The notes under the pieces are model-generated. The model saw only the letters and a list, made by a program, of their open reading frames with translations, did no database searches and was not told the DNA's origin. From DATHWB01 sp041744795 (GTDB taxonomy: Bacteria > Actinomycetota > Acidimicrobiia > Spongiisociales > ZC4RG35): a stretch of DNA of 24,171 nucleotides. The translations under genes and the position numbers were made by a program. Below are positions 6,831 through 14,138 of the stretch, one piece after another; positions within the stretch are counted from its first letter, which is position 1; each line of letters begins with the position of its first letter. The stretch is from assembly GCA_041744795.1 (NCBI GenBank), contig JBGTKD010000086.1:1-24171 (forward strand), given 5' to 3'.

Positions 6831-7615
6831 TCATCACATCGATGCAGAACGAAAGAGTGAAGGACTTGGTGCGCCTGCGTGAACGCCGCCACCGCGATCG
6901 CACACGGCGCTTCATCATCGAAGGCTTTCGAGAAATCACCAGAGCAGTCGAGGCCGGACTGGCAATCGAGACAATCTACATCTGTCCCGAGCTGTTCCTT
7001 GGGACGAACGAACCCGCACTGATCGGCCGCTTGGACGCGATCGGGACCGAAGTAGTGGAACTGGCCGCTGAGCCTTTCCGAAAGGCGTCCTATCGCGATC
7101 GTCCGGAAGGTTTGCTGGCGGTGGCGCCCCAGTTCCCGACCGGTCTCGGCGGGCTCTCCCCTGGCGACAACGCCCTTCTACTAGTGGCCGAGGCGATCGA
7201 AAAGCCCGGCAATCTCGGCACCATGCTCAGAACCGCCGATGCCGTGGGGGCCCATGCGGTGATCGTGGCGGACCCAACCACCGATCCGTTCAACCCCAAT
7301 GTCGTGCGTGCGTCCACGGGCACGTTGTTCACAGTTCCGCTCGCAATCGGGTCGACCGTCGAAACCATCGCCTGGTTGAGATCCAACGAGATCCGGATCG
7401 TCGCAACGACCCCCGACACCGACACGCTCATTTGGAGCGCCGATCTGCGAGGCCCGACGGCGATCGTCGTCGGTGCAGAACAGTACGGACTCACCGACGC
7501 CTGGATCGATGCAGCCGACGTCAAAGTGCGCATCCCGATGGCTGGGATGGCTGACTCGCTCAATGCGGCCATGGCAGCTGGGATCGCACTGTTTGAAGCC
7601 GTCCGGCAGCGCTAG
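6827..7615 (+). CDS. SpoU/TrmH-family RNA 2'-O-methyltransferase
   Basis: The 262-residue product has an N-terminal RNA-binding domain (about 1-105, starting MIITSMQNERVKDL, typical of rRNA-modifying members such as RlmB and TsnR). A C-terminal knotted SPOUT domain carries all three motifs. Motif 1 is EKPGNLGTMLRTADAVGA (125-142) with N129 and R135. Motif 2 is IVVGAEQYGL (213-222). Motif 3 is VRIPMAGMADSLNAAMA (234-250) with N246. It transfers methyl from S-adenosylmethionine to a ribose 2'-OH in rRNA or tRNA; the exact nucleotide cannot be inferred. The gene overlaps the sigma-factor stop as ATGA and its own stop overlaps the convergent zinc-ribbon gene. Similar genes often lie near pheS/pheT, which are not seen here. 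Confidence 0.92.
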   Translation: MIITSMQNERVKDLVRLRERRHRDRTRRFIIEGFREITRAVEAGLAIETIYICPELFLGTNEPALIGRLDAIGTEVVELAAEPFRKASYRDRPEGLLAVAPQFPTGLGGLSPGDNALLLVAEAIEKPGNLGTMLRTADAVGAHAVIVADPTTDPFNPNVVRASTGTLFTVPLAIGSTVETIAWLRSNEIRIVATTPDTDTLIWSADLRGPTAIVVGAEQYGLTDAWIDAADVKVRIPMAGMADSLNAAMAAGIALFEAVRQR

Positions 7616-7812
7616 CCCAACGAGAACTCTTCGATCCCGTCGGCCCGCTGGCACCAGCGGCAAGTGACCGATTCGACCTCGCGGACCAGTATCTCTTCGT
7701 CTTCGATGTCGAGTTCCCCACCAAGGGTGTAGTGGTGGAATAGGCGGCGCCTCACCGTCTCCACGACGTCGAAACGGGTCTTGTTCCCGCAGTGGGAGCA
7801 CCGGTAGGCCAT
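7612..7812 (-). CDS. Small zinc-ribbon protein, unknown function
   Basis: The 66-residue product has two CxxC knuckles, C5-x2-C8 (YRCSHCGNKTRF) and C51-x2-C54 (VTCRWCQRADGI), at the ends of the chain, which together would bind one zinc. Between them is a predicted beta-rich segment with HHYTLGG. The frame is open from an ATG at 7866, but the ATG at 7812 directly precedes the first zinc knuckle and has TACGAT six bases upstream, so it is preferred. The gene is convergent with the RNA methyltransferase (four-base overlap) and divergent from the exonuclease/UvrC-like fusion. Its role is unknown. Confidence 0.75.
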   Translation of the reverse strand: MAYRCSHCGNKTRFDVVETVRRRLFHHYTLGGELDIEDEEILVREVESVTCRWCQRADGIEEFSLG

Positions 7813-7818
7813 CCGCCG

Positions 7819-7824
7819 ATCGTA
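7819..7824 (-). promoter_or_regulatory. Leaderless-type -10 element (TACGAT)
   Basis: On the minus strand TACGAT lies six bases before the ATG at 7812. The same hexamer with the same spacing precedes the response regulator gene at 19717. Confidence 0.45.
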
Positions 7825-7852
7825 GACCCGACACCAAGTGGTCCGGCTATCG

Positions 7853-7882
7853 TTGACATCGAACATATGTTCGCTCTACCGT
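7853..7882 (+). promoter_or_regulatory. Sigma-70-type promoter of the exonuclease/UvrC-like gene
   Basis: A perfect -35 hexamer TTGACA (7853-7858) is followed after 18 bases by a -10-like TACCGT (7877-7882). Transcription would start near 7889, giving a leader of roughly 20-25 bases with an AGGGGA ribosome binding site before the ATG at 7912. The spacer contains a LexA box. Confidence 0.7.
7860..7873. promoter_or_regulatory. LexA (SOS) box
   Basis: CGAACATATGTTCG is a perfect palindrome and matches the Gram-positive LexA/DinR consensus CGAAC-N4-GTTCG. With the flanking T at 7859 it matches the actinobacterial form TCGAAC-N4-GTTCGA except at the last base. It sits wholly between the -35 and -10 elements of the rightward promoter, an ideal place for repression. 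It implies DNA-damage induction of the nuclease gene at 7912. Confidence 0.82.
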
Positions 7883-7911
7883 GACCGACTACGGCAAGCA
7901 CAGGGGAACGG

Positions 7912-9600
7912 ATGGTCGTCGGCGCACATGATCTCTCGGTTGCGGGACCCCTAGCGCAGCGCAGCTTCGAGGATCTCGGGACACCGCTGCACGAGGTGAC
8001 CTTCTGCGTCCTCGACCTGGAAACGACTGGCGGGTCGACGATCGACTCTTTCATCACCGAGATTGGCGCCGTCAAGGTGCAGGGCGGCGAGGTGATCGGG
8101 ACCTTCCAGACCCTCGTCGACCCGGGTGCGGCGATTCCGCCTTCGATAGTGCTGCTCACAGGGATCACTCAGTCGATGGTCATCAACGCACCGCGTATCG
8201 AGTCGGTACTGCCGACATTCGCCGAGTTCGTGGGTGATGCGGTGATCGTCGGCCACAACGTGCGTTTCGACCTCGGTTTCTTAGACGCCGCCGCGTTGCG
8301 TCTCGACTACCGCAAGTTCTCTGCGAACCGTTCGGTCGACACTGTTGGACTGGCCAGACGTCTCGTCCGTGATGAGGTTCGAAACCTGCGCCTCGCCACG
8401 CTCGCCAGCCATTTTCGCTCCCCTACTCCCCCGACCCATCGAGCCCTCGACGACGCCCTGGCGACCATGCACGTGCTCCACTCGCTCCTGGAAAGGGCGG
8501 GAACCATCGGCGTCACCGCTCTGGAGGACCTCTTGAACCTCCCAAAGGCGCGTGGGGCCGCCGAATACAAGAAGATCCACCTCGCACGAGACCTACCGAG
8601 ACGCCCCGGGGTCTACCTGTTTCGGGACAGAACCGGCGACGTGATCTACGTTGGCAAGGCGAACAATCTGCGCACCCGCGTGTCGTCCTACTTCTATGGC
8701 GATCCGCGCCGTTCGGTAGCGACGATGCTCAAGGAACTGGCCGACGTCGATCATCGAGTTTGTGCCGGCGATCTCGAAGCCGCCATCACCGAACTGCGGC
8801 TGATCCATGCTCACCGGCCACGCCACAATCGGCGCTCGAAGCCGCCCAGATCGAGCCACTGGCTGACGCTCACTGCTGAAGATCACCCTCGCCTTTCCAT
8901 CACGAGGACCGTCCATCGCGAGGCTCTTCTCACTCTCGGACCGTTCCGTCGACGGGCCGGCGCCGAACTCGTCATGACCGGGATCTGGGACGCCATTCCA
9001 ATACGGCGATGTACCGGCCGCGCCGGATCCAGGGAGGCGCGTTGTGCCCCCGCCCAGATGGGCCTTGCACTGTGCCCTTGCGACGGGACCCTGCCCGTGG
9101 TCGCGTATCAACCGACGGTCGAGTTGCTGAGGTCGGCTGTGGATGTCGAACCGACACTGCTTCTAGAACCTCTGGGGCAACGGATCGCGAGCTTCGCCGA
9201 AGCCCAGCGATTCGAGGAAGCCGCCTGGGCGCGGGACCGCCATCGAGCAGTCGTTCGGGCGATACAGCGTCGTCGAGCATGGCTGGCCCTACAGAGGGCC
9301 GGTCGTATCGAGGCGGAGCGAAACGGCGAGCGGGTCGTCATCGACGGCGGTCGGCTGACGGCGGCATGGTCCGGACCTGACGTGCCGTTGCTCGCGCCCC
9401 CCGCACCGGCCAGCACCGAGAACGTGGCACCGTCGGTCCTGGCCCAGGAAGAAGCCGACGTCATCTGGAAGTGGCTCACCACAACCGGGACACTGCTCAT
9501 CGACGTGTCGGGTGACTTGTCGCTACCACCAGGTCGCGTTGAAGCATTAGAGAGTCTCGACCTGAACGTGGTGTCTCTCGGAACTACCGACGGGACCTAG
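7912..9600 (+). CDS. DEDD exonuclease fused to a UvrC/Cho-like GIY-YIG endonuclease
   Basis: The 562-residue product joins two nuclease modules. Residues about 28-195 are a DnaQ-type 3'-5' exonuclease: D35 and E37 in LDLETTG, D120 in GHNVRFDLGFLD, and H176 and D181 in HRALDDA. Residues about 228-310 are a GIY-YIG domain (PGVYLF, VIYVGKANNLRTR, probable catalytic E294). Four cysteines (C367, C378, C388, C390) are spaced much like the iron-sulphur ligands of UvrC. A UVR-like helical hairpin follows (about 424-452, RFEEAAWARDRHRAV). The C-terminal UvrC RNase H-like nuclease and HhH domains are absent, as in E. coli Cho. Proteins of this type are known in mycobacteria. A role in excision of damaged DNA is likely, and the LexA box supports it. 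Confidence 0.92.
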   Translation: MVVGAHDLSVAGPLAQRSFEDLGTPLHEVTFCVLDLETTGGSTIDSFITEIGAVKVQGGEVIGTFQTLVDPGAAIPPSIVLLTGITQSMVINAPRIESVLPTFAEFVGDAVIVGHNVRFDLGFLDAAALRLDYRKFSANRSVDTVGLARRLVRDEVRNLRLATLASHFRSPTPPTHRALDDALATMHVLHSLLERAGTIGVTALEDLLNLPKARGAAEYKKIHLARDLPRRPGVYLFRDRTGDVIYVGKANNLRTRVSSYFYGDPRRSVATMLKELADVDHRVCAGDLEAAITELRLIHAHRPRHNRRSKPPRSSHWLTLTAEDHPRLSITRTVHREALLTLGPFRRRAGAELVMTGIWDAIPIRRCTGRAGSREARCAPAQMGLALCPCDGTLPVVAYQPTVELLRSAVDVEPTLLLEPLGQRIASFAEAQRFEEAAWARDRHRAVVRAIQRRRAWLALQRAGRIEAERNGERVVIDGGRLTAAWSGPDVPLLAPPAPASTENVAPSVLAQEEADVIWKWLTTTGTLLIDVSGDLSLPPGRVEALESLDLNVVSLGTTDGT

Positions 9601-9610
9601 CGACGCACCA

Positions 9611-10819
9611 CTAGCCCTTCGGAAGTCCCAGCATCATCTCGCCGATGATGTTGCGTTGGATCTCGTTCGTTCCGGCGTAGATGGTTCCCGCTCTCGCATT
9701 CAAGAAGACCGTCTGCCACGAGGCCGTGCTGTTCGGTGCTCCCCAGTCATCTGTACGGAACGCCGAACTCGGCCTGCGGCCCTCAGCGATGAGTCCTTCG
9801 GGTCCGAGAATGTCCATCGCCAGTTCGGTCAGTTGGGTGTGGTGTTCGGACCACCAGACCTTGGTGAGCGCAGCATCCGGACCTGGTTTGTGCCCTTTGG
9901 CAAACTTCGTGAGTTGGGAATAGCCCATGAATCGCATGATCTCGACACGCTCGTGCGCCTTGACAAGCCTCTCTCTGATCAGCGGATCGTTGATGGCGCC
10001 GTTGTCCTTGGCGAGGTCGATGAGCCTGTCGAGTTCGGCACGGAATGACAACGAGGCGATCGCGGCATCCTTGCCACGCTCGAAGCCCAGGAGGGCCATC
10101 GCCACCCTCCATCCGTCGTTCACTTCGCCGATTATGTGGTCCTTCGACGTGCGAGCGTCAGTGAAGAAGATCTCGTTGAATTCCGAATCCCCGGAAAGCA
10201 TCTTGATCGGACGTACCTCGACACCCGGTTGATCCATCGGGACCAGCAGGAACGAGATGCCCCGATGCTTGGCGGCTTCTGGGTCGGTCCGAGCGAGGAC
10301 GAATATCCAGTTGGCGAGATGGCCAGCGGACGTCCAAACCTTCTGGCCGTTGATGAGCCATTCGTCACCATCCAAGACAGCCTTGGTCTTGACACCTGCG
10401 AGGTCAGATCCGGCTTCTGGCTCGGAGTAACCCTGACACCAGACGTCCTCGCCGCTGATGATGCGAGGGATGAGGTGGCTCTTTTGCTCCTCGGTACCCA
10501 ACGTGAGGAGCGTGTTGCCCAGCATTCCAACGGAAAAGGCATCGTTCGGACCGCTGCTGGGAACGCCGGCGGCGGCGAATTCCTCCATGACCGCAATCGC
10601 CTCGATCTCGCTCAAGCCTCGCCCGCCGTATTCCGTTGGCCACTCAAGTCCGATCCAACCGCCGTCGGATAGTTGCTTGCGCCACGCCTGAATCCAGTCG
10701 TGAAGCTCGTCGGTGGGAATGGTGCCGGTCCCGCCCCAGTCATCGCCCAGCGCTGACTCAAGCCAGGCCCGCGCCTCAGCCCTGACCTCCTGAGCCGACT
10801 CCGGCCATTCAAAATCCAT
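9611..10819 (-). CDS. Acyl-CoA dehydrogenase (FadE family)
   Basis: The 402-residue flavoprotein oxidises an acyl-CoA to the 2-enoyl-CoA. The N-terminal helical domain is followed by the FAD/substrate segment WCQGYSEPEAGSDL (127-140) and KVWTSAGHLANW (160-171). The C-terminal helical domain ends in IYAGTNEIQRNIIGE. The position of the usual C-terminal catalytic glutamate is Ala here, whereas E247 in LLGFERG is well placed to act as base, as in isovaleryl-CoA dehydrogenase and, as I recall, the mycobacterial steroid enzyme ChsE4. The frame stays open to 10999, but the ATG at 10819 begins the conserved MDFEWPES and has AGGAG about ten bases upstream. It may therefore act on steroid or branched substrates; this is inference. 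No partner subunit is adjacent. Confidence 0.93.
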   Translation of the reverse strand: MDFEWPESAQEVRAEARAWLESALGDDWGGTGTIPTDELHDWIQAWRKQLSDGGWIGLEWPTEYGGRGLSEIEAIAVMEEFAAAGVPSSGPNDAFSVGMLGNTLLTLGTEEQKSHLIPRIISGEDVWCQGYSEPEAGSDLAGVKTKAVLDGDEWLINGQKVWTSAGHLANWIFVLARTDPEAAKHRGISFLLVPMDQPGVEVRPIKMLSGDSEFNEIFFTDARTSKDHIIGEVNDGWRVAMALLGFERGKDAAIASLSFRAELDRLIDLAKDNGAINDPLIRERLVKAHERVEIMRFMGYSQLTKFAKGHKPGPDAALTKVWWSEHHTQLTELAMDILGPEGLIAEGRRPSSAFRTDDWGAPNSTASWQTVFLNARAGTIYAGTNEIQRNIIGEMMLGLPKG

Positions 10820-10865
10820 ACGTCGACGATCTCCTCTCAACCAAACCCCAAATCTACCGCCCCCG

Positions 10866-10910
10866 CGTTCTACACCGCAGAACGGTGGGCATTTTCGCGC
10901 CGTTCTTGCG
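10866..10910. promoter_or_regulatory. Cluster of overlapping inverted repeats between hisA and the acyl-CoA dehydrogenase
   Basis: CGTTCT (10866-10871) pairs with AGAACG (10879-10884). AGAACGG (10879-10885) also pairs with CCGTTCT (10900-10906), extendable by CGC/GCG to a 10-bp stem with one bulged base. CACCG/CGGTG (10873-10877, 10883-10887) is nested within. In the leftward direction the cluster follows the hisA stop directly and precedes a possible -10 TAGATT (10851-10856) of the dehydrogenase. It could be an operator for that gene, a terminator of hisA without a T-run, or alternative RNA hairpins. Confidence 0.45.
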
Positions 10911-11609
10911 CTAAAAAAGCTGGAGGGCTTCGGGGAGGGTGAAGCGGCGTTCGTAGAGGGCGCGGCCGACGATGACTGACTCACAGCCCAGTTCGGCAAC
11001 GCGAACGAGGTCGTCCAGGCTCCCTATTCCGCCGGATGCGATGATCCGAAAGCGGGAGTCCTCGAGGGTCTGACCCAACAGGTCGAACTCGGGACCCTCC
11101 ATGGTGCCGTCGCGACCGATGCCGGTGACGAGCAACCTCCGAACATTCCGGCGAGCGAGGTCGTCGAGGACCTCGCCGAGATCCTTGCCCTCATCCAACC
11201 AGCCCTCTCCCGTGGCCTTGCCGTCCCGCACGTCCACCGCCGCGACGACTCGATCCACCTCCCCGATGTCCTCCAAGACACTTGGGTTCCAGACGGCCGC
11301 AGTCCCCAGGACGACACGCACCGCGCCGGCACCTAGAGCGGCGACGGCCACTTCGGCTGTCCTCAAGCCTCCACCCACCTGGAATGGCACCCGCGCCGCG
11401 CCGAGCGCCTCCCACAGTGTGCGATCCGGCGTACCCGTGCGAGCCCCGTCGAGGTCAACCACGTGCACGAGCGATGCTCCCTGCTCCACCCATCGACGGG
11501 CGCAAGCCACCGGATCTGTGTCGTAGACCGTCACCTGTCCGAAATCGCCGTGAGTCAAACGAACGACAGAGCCGTCCAGGACATCAACGGCGGGGATGAT
11601 CTCAAACAC
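10911..11609 (-). CDS. hisA: Phosphoribosylformimino-5-aminoimidazole carboxamide ribotide isomerase
   Basis: The 232-residue (beta/alpha)8-barrel protein catalyses the Amadori rearrangement ProFAR to PRFAR, the fourth step of histidine synthesis. Both catalytic aspartates are present, D9 (IPAVDV) and D167 (GIGRDGT), with phosphate-binding VGGGLR and ASGGIGS loops. The actinobacterial homologue PriA also isomerises phosphoribosylanthranilate and carries an arginine shortly before the active-site tryptophan; here that stretch reads KATGEGW, without it, so a HisA-only function is more likely. The GTG start has GAGG about six bases upstream. The gene stands apart from the rest of the his genes, transcribed divergently from the yerC-hisG operon across a candidate operator. 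Confidence 0.94.
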   Translation of the reverse strand: MFEIIPAVDVLDGSVVRLTHGDFGQVTVYDTDPVACARRWVEQGASLVHVVDLDGARTGTPDRTLWEALGAARVPFQVGGGLRTAEVAVAALGAGAVRVVLGTAAVWNPSVLEDIGEVDRVVAAVDVRDGKATGEGWLDEGKDLGEVLDDLARRNVRRLLVTGIGRDGTMEGPEFDLLGQTLEDSRFRIIASGGIGSLDDLVRVAELGCESVIVGRALYERRFTLPEALQLF

Positions 11610-11632
11610 GTTGCCTCACGACTTGCTCTCCT

Positions 11633-11638
11633 ACTGTA
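11633..11638 (-). promoter_or_regulatory. Probable -10 element (TACAGT) of hisA
   Basis: On the minus strand TACAGT lies 23 bases before the hisA GTG, leaving a leader of about 15-18 bases that contains the GAGG ribosome binding site. No good -35 hexamer is visible. The candidate operator at 11639-11658 abuts it. Confidence 0.4.
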
Positions 11639-11658
11639 TTAGCGTGTTAAAGTGCTTA
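11639..11658. promoter_or_regulatory. Candidate operator in the hisA/yerC-his divergent promoter region
   Basis: TTAGC and GCTTA flank ten bases here, and within it TTAGCGTGTTAA (11639-11650) is an imperfect palindrome with 8 of 12 symmetric positions. The site is AT-rich compared with its surroundings. It adjoins the probable hisA -10 element and overlaps a possible -35 (TTACTG, 11656-11661) of the rightward operon, whose -10 may be TATCAC (11677-11682). The adjacent TrpR-type protein is the obvious candidate ligand. No experimental motif is matched from memory. Confidence 0.45.
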
Positions 11659-11713
11659 CTGGCTGAACCGGCACCCTATCACTGATTCCAAGTCCCGCGA
11701 AGGCAACACCCCC

Positions 11714-12010
11714 ATGACATTTCCCCATGACGACTGGCGCAACGAAGACACCCGCCAGCTCTTCGAAACAATCCTCATGCTCGAGAGTGTTGACGAGGCG
11801 GCTGCCTTCTTCCGCGACCTCTGCACGCGGCGCGAACTCGAGGAGATGAGCTCGCGTTGGACCGTCGCCCGTCTACTCGAACAGGGCCTCTCCTACCGGG
11901 AGATCTCAGCCCAGACCGGCGCCTCAACCGCCACGATCACCCGGATCAACCAATGGCGCCAGCACGGAGCGGGTGGATACCGGGCCATGCTCGACCGGTC
12001 CGCATCATGA
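11714..12010 (+). CDS. YerC/YecD family TrpR-related regulator, probable histidine repressor
   Basis: The 98-residue all-helical protein belongs to the TrpR superfamily. RRELEEMSSRWTVARLLEQG (about 37-56) forms the dimer core, and LSYREISAQTGASTATITRINQW (57-79) is the helix-turn-helix, ending in the conserved HGAGGYR. It is the first gene of the histidine operon and overlaps hisG as ATGA, so it is translationally coupled to it. YerC-type proteins have been proposed as regulators of histidine genes in some Firmicutes, and the position here supports the same role, with histidine or an intermediate as possible effector. That assignment is inference. AAGG lies about 11 bases before the ATG, a weak ribosome binding site. 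Confidence 0.85.
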   Translation: MTFPHDDWRNEDTRQLFETILMLESVDEAAAFFRDLCTRRELEEMSSRWTVARLLEQGLSYREISAQTGASTATITRINQWRQHGAGGYRAMLDRSAS

Positions 12011-12852
12011 CCATTCGACTAGCCGTCCCGAACAAGGGTCGACTACAGGAGCCTTCGATCAGGCTGTTGAAGGACGCCGGCTTGAGCTTCGAGGTCACCG
12101 ACCGGTCGCTGACCGCCCGCGTTCGCAACGCCGAGATCGAGTTGCTCTTCGTGCGAACAGAAGACATTCCGGAGCTCGTAGTCGACGGCGTGGCTGACGC
12201 GGGGATCACCGGCCAGGACCTGATCGCCGAGGACGGATCCGAACTGGAACAGGTCCTCGAGCTGGGGTTCGGTCACTGTCGCGTCTCGGCGGCCGTTCCC
12301 ACCTCGTCGCCAATCGTCAAAGTCGAGGAGCTGGAGGGCTTGAGGGTTGCCACCTCTCACCCTCGGATCACGCGGAGCTTCTTCGACGAGCGCGGAATCG
12401 ACGTGACCGTCGTTCGCCTGAGGGGTTCGGTCGAGGTAGCGCCAAAGCTGGGAGTCGCAGACGCCATCGTTGACCTCGTCTCGACCGGATCGACGCTCGT
12501 GGTCAACGGGCTCCGTGAGATCGGCACCATCCTCGACTCCCAAGCCGTTCTCGTCCGCGGCGCTCGCAACGGTCACACCGAGTCCGGTCGACTCGAGACT
12601 GCCGTCGCTTCGGTCGTCGGAGCACGCGCCAAGAGATACATCGTGTTGAACGCTCCCGAGAGCTCGGTCCCTGAGATCGCACGCATCATCCCCGGACTGG
12701 AGGCTCCCACCGTCGTCCCGCTCGCCGACGAGGGATGGGTGGCGATCCACTCGGTCGTCTCTGCGGGTGAAGTCTGGGCCCTTCTCCCCCTGTTAGAAGC
12801 GGCCGGGGGACGCGGCATCCTGGTGCTCCCCATCACCCAAGTACTCGCGTGA
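12007..12852 (+). CDS. hisG: ATP phosphoribosyltransferase, long form
   Basis: The 281-residue product condenses ATP with PRPP, the first and committed step of histidine synthesis. The two-lobed catalytic part (about 1-205) starts MTIRLAVPNKGRL and carries the PRPP-loop DLVSTGSTL (156-164). The remaining 75 residues form the ACT-like domain of long HisG, where histidine binds as feedback inhibitor, so no HisZ partner is needed. The frame is open upstream, but the ATG at 12007 begins the conserved N-terminus and overlaps the preceding stop as ATGA. Next in the operon is hisD, with a GTGA overlap. Confidence 0.96.
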   Translation: MTIRLAVPNKGRLQEPSIRLLKDAGLSFEVTDRSLTARVRNAEIELLFVRTEDIPELVVDGVADAGITGQDLIAEDGSELEQVLELGFGHCRVSAAVPTSSPIVKVEELEGLRVATSHPRITRSFFDERGIDVTVVRLRGSVEVAPKLGVADAIVDLVSTGSTLVVNGLREIGTILDSQAVLVRGARNGHTESGRLETAVASVVGARAKRYIVLNAPESSVPEIARIIPGLEAPTVVPLADEGWVAIHSVVSAGEVWALLPLLEAAGGRGILVLPITQVLA

Positions 12853-14138
12853 CCAGGATGAGACGCCTGGTCTGGGCTGATGCAGACGAGGGGGCACGCG
12901 CCGAGATCCTCACGCGCAGCGCGGTTCCCGACCCTGCGGTGCGACAAGTTGCCACCCGGATCTGTGCTGACATCCAGGAACGCGGAACAAGCGCCGTCAG
13001 TGAGTACGCCCAGCGATTCGGGGGCGGATTTCGCCGGATCGAGCCTTCGGAACTGGCGGCGGCGGCCGACGCAGCACCAGTTGACGTGATTGAGGCAATC
13101 CAGGCTGCAGCTCACGCGGTAGAGACCTACCACCGGACCCAGCTGCCGAGAACGACAATCACAGAGCCGACGCCGGGGGTTTCCATAGAGCGGCGTTGGA
13201 CGCCGCTCGACAGAGTCGGCTGTTACATCCCAGGCGGCAAGGCGGCATACCCGTCGACCGTCGTTATGACCGCTGTTCCCGCGCGGGTGGCAGGCGTCTC
13301 TCAGGTGGTGGTCGTTTCCCCTGCCCGCGACGACGACACCCTCGATCCGACCCTGTCCGCAGCGTGCGCTCTGCTCGGCGTGGACGAAGTGTGGGCGGTC
13401 GGTGGAGCGCAAGCGATTGCCGCGCTGGCCTACGGGGCGGGCGACCTGAGACGCACCCAGAAGATCGTCGGGCCGGGAAATGCCTGGGTGACCGCCGCCA
13501 AGCTGGCGGTGTACGGCGACGTGGCGATCGACCTTCCCGCTGGTCCCAGCGAGGTCCTCGTCATGGCAGATGCGTCGGCAGATCCGCGTCTAGTGGCCGC
13601 TGACCTTCTCTGCCAAGCAGAACACGGCCCGGACTCCCCCGCCATTCTTGTCACCGATGACCAGAGCCTGGCCGAACGGGTGGAAGAGGCGATTACTCAG
13701 CTCCTTTCTCGTCTCGACAGGGGCGAGATCCTCGAACAGGCACTCTCCAAACATGGACTGTCGATCCTCGTAGAGGACCGCCAGACCATGATCGAGATCG
13801 CCAACGGTTACGCCGGTGAGCACGTGAGCGTGATGACGGCGAACCCGAGAGAGGACGCGGCCGCAGTGAAGGCGGCCGGCTCGATCTACGTCGGATCTTG
13901 GTCGCCTGAGTCTGCTGGCGACTACGCCACAGGGGCCAATCATGTCCTGCCGACCGGCGGGCTCGCAGCGGCCTATGGCCCCCTGGCTGTCGAGGACTTC
14001 GGCTCCTGGACCCAGATCCAGACACTCAACGAGATCGGACTGCGATCTCTGCTCCCCACGATCACCACCCTCGCCGGTGCGGAGGGACTCGATGCCCACG
14101 CACTAGCCGCCACCATCCGATTCGAACAGGAGAACTGA
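12849..14138 (+). CDS. hisD: Histidinol dehydrogenase
   Basis: The 429-residue zinc enzyme oxidises L-histidinol to L-histidine in two NAD+-dependent steps, the end of the pathway. The residues are in place: zinc ligands Q256 and H259 (LLCQAEHGPDSP), D358 (ESAGDYATG) and H417 (GLDAHAL), and the catalytic pair E324-H325 (GYAGEHVSV). The NAD region includes GPGNAWVTAAK and DLPAGPSEVLV. The GTG at 12849 overlaps the hisG stop; an ATG three codons later is the alternative start. The length is normal for the family. Confidence 0.97.
   Translation: MTRMRRLVWADADEGARAEILTRSAVPDPAVRQVATRICADIQERGTSAVSEYAQRFGGGFRRIEPSELAAAADAAPVDVIEAIQAAAHAVETYHRTQLPRTTITEPTPGVSIERRWTPLDRVGCYIPGGKAAYPSTVVMTAVPARVAGVSQVVVVSPARDDDTLDPTLSAACALLGVDEVWAVGGAQAIAALAYGAGDLRRTQKIVGPGNAWVTAAKLAVYGDVAIDLPAGPSEVLVMADASADPRLVAADLLCQAEHGPDSPAILVTDDQSLAERVEEAITQLLSRLDRGEILEQALSKHGLSILVEDRQTMIEIANGYAGEHVSVMTANPREDAAAVKAAGSIYVGSWSPESAGDYATGANHVLPTGGLAAAYGPLAVEDFGSWTQIQTLNEIGLRSLLPTITTLAGAEGLDAHALAATIRFEQEN

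Noticed and set aside
11857..12006. Upstream extension of hisG in the same frame
   Set aside because: It would overlap the TrpR-type gene by 154 bases. The conserved HisG start MTIRLAVPNKGRL and the ATGA overlap place the start at 12007.
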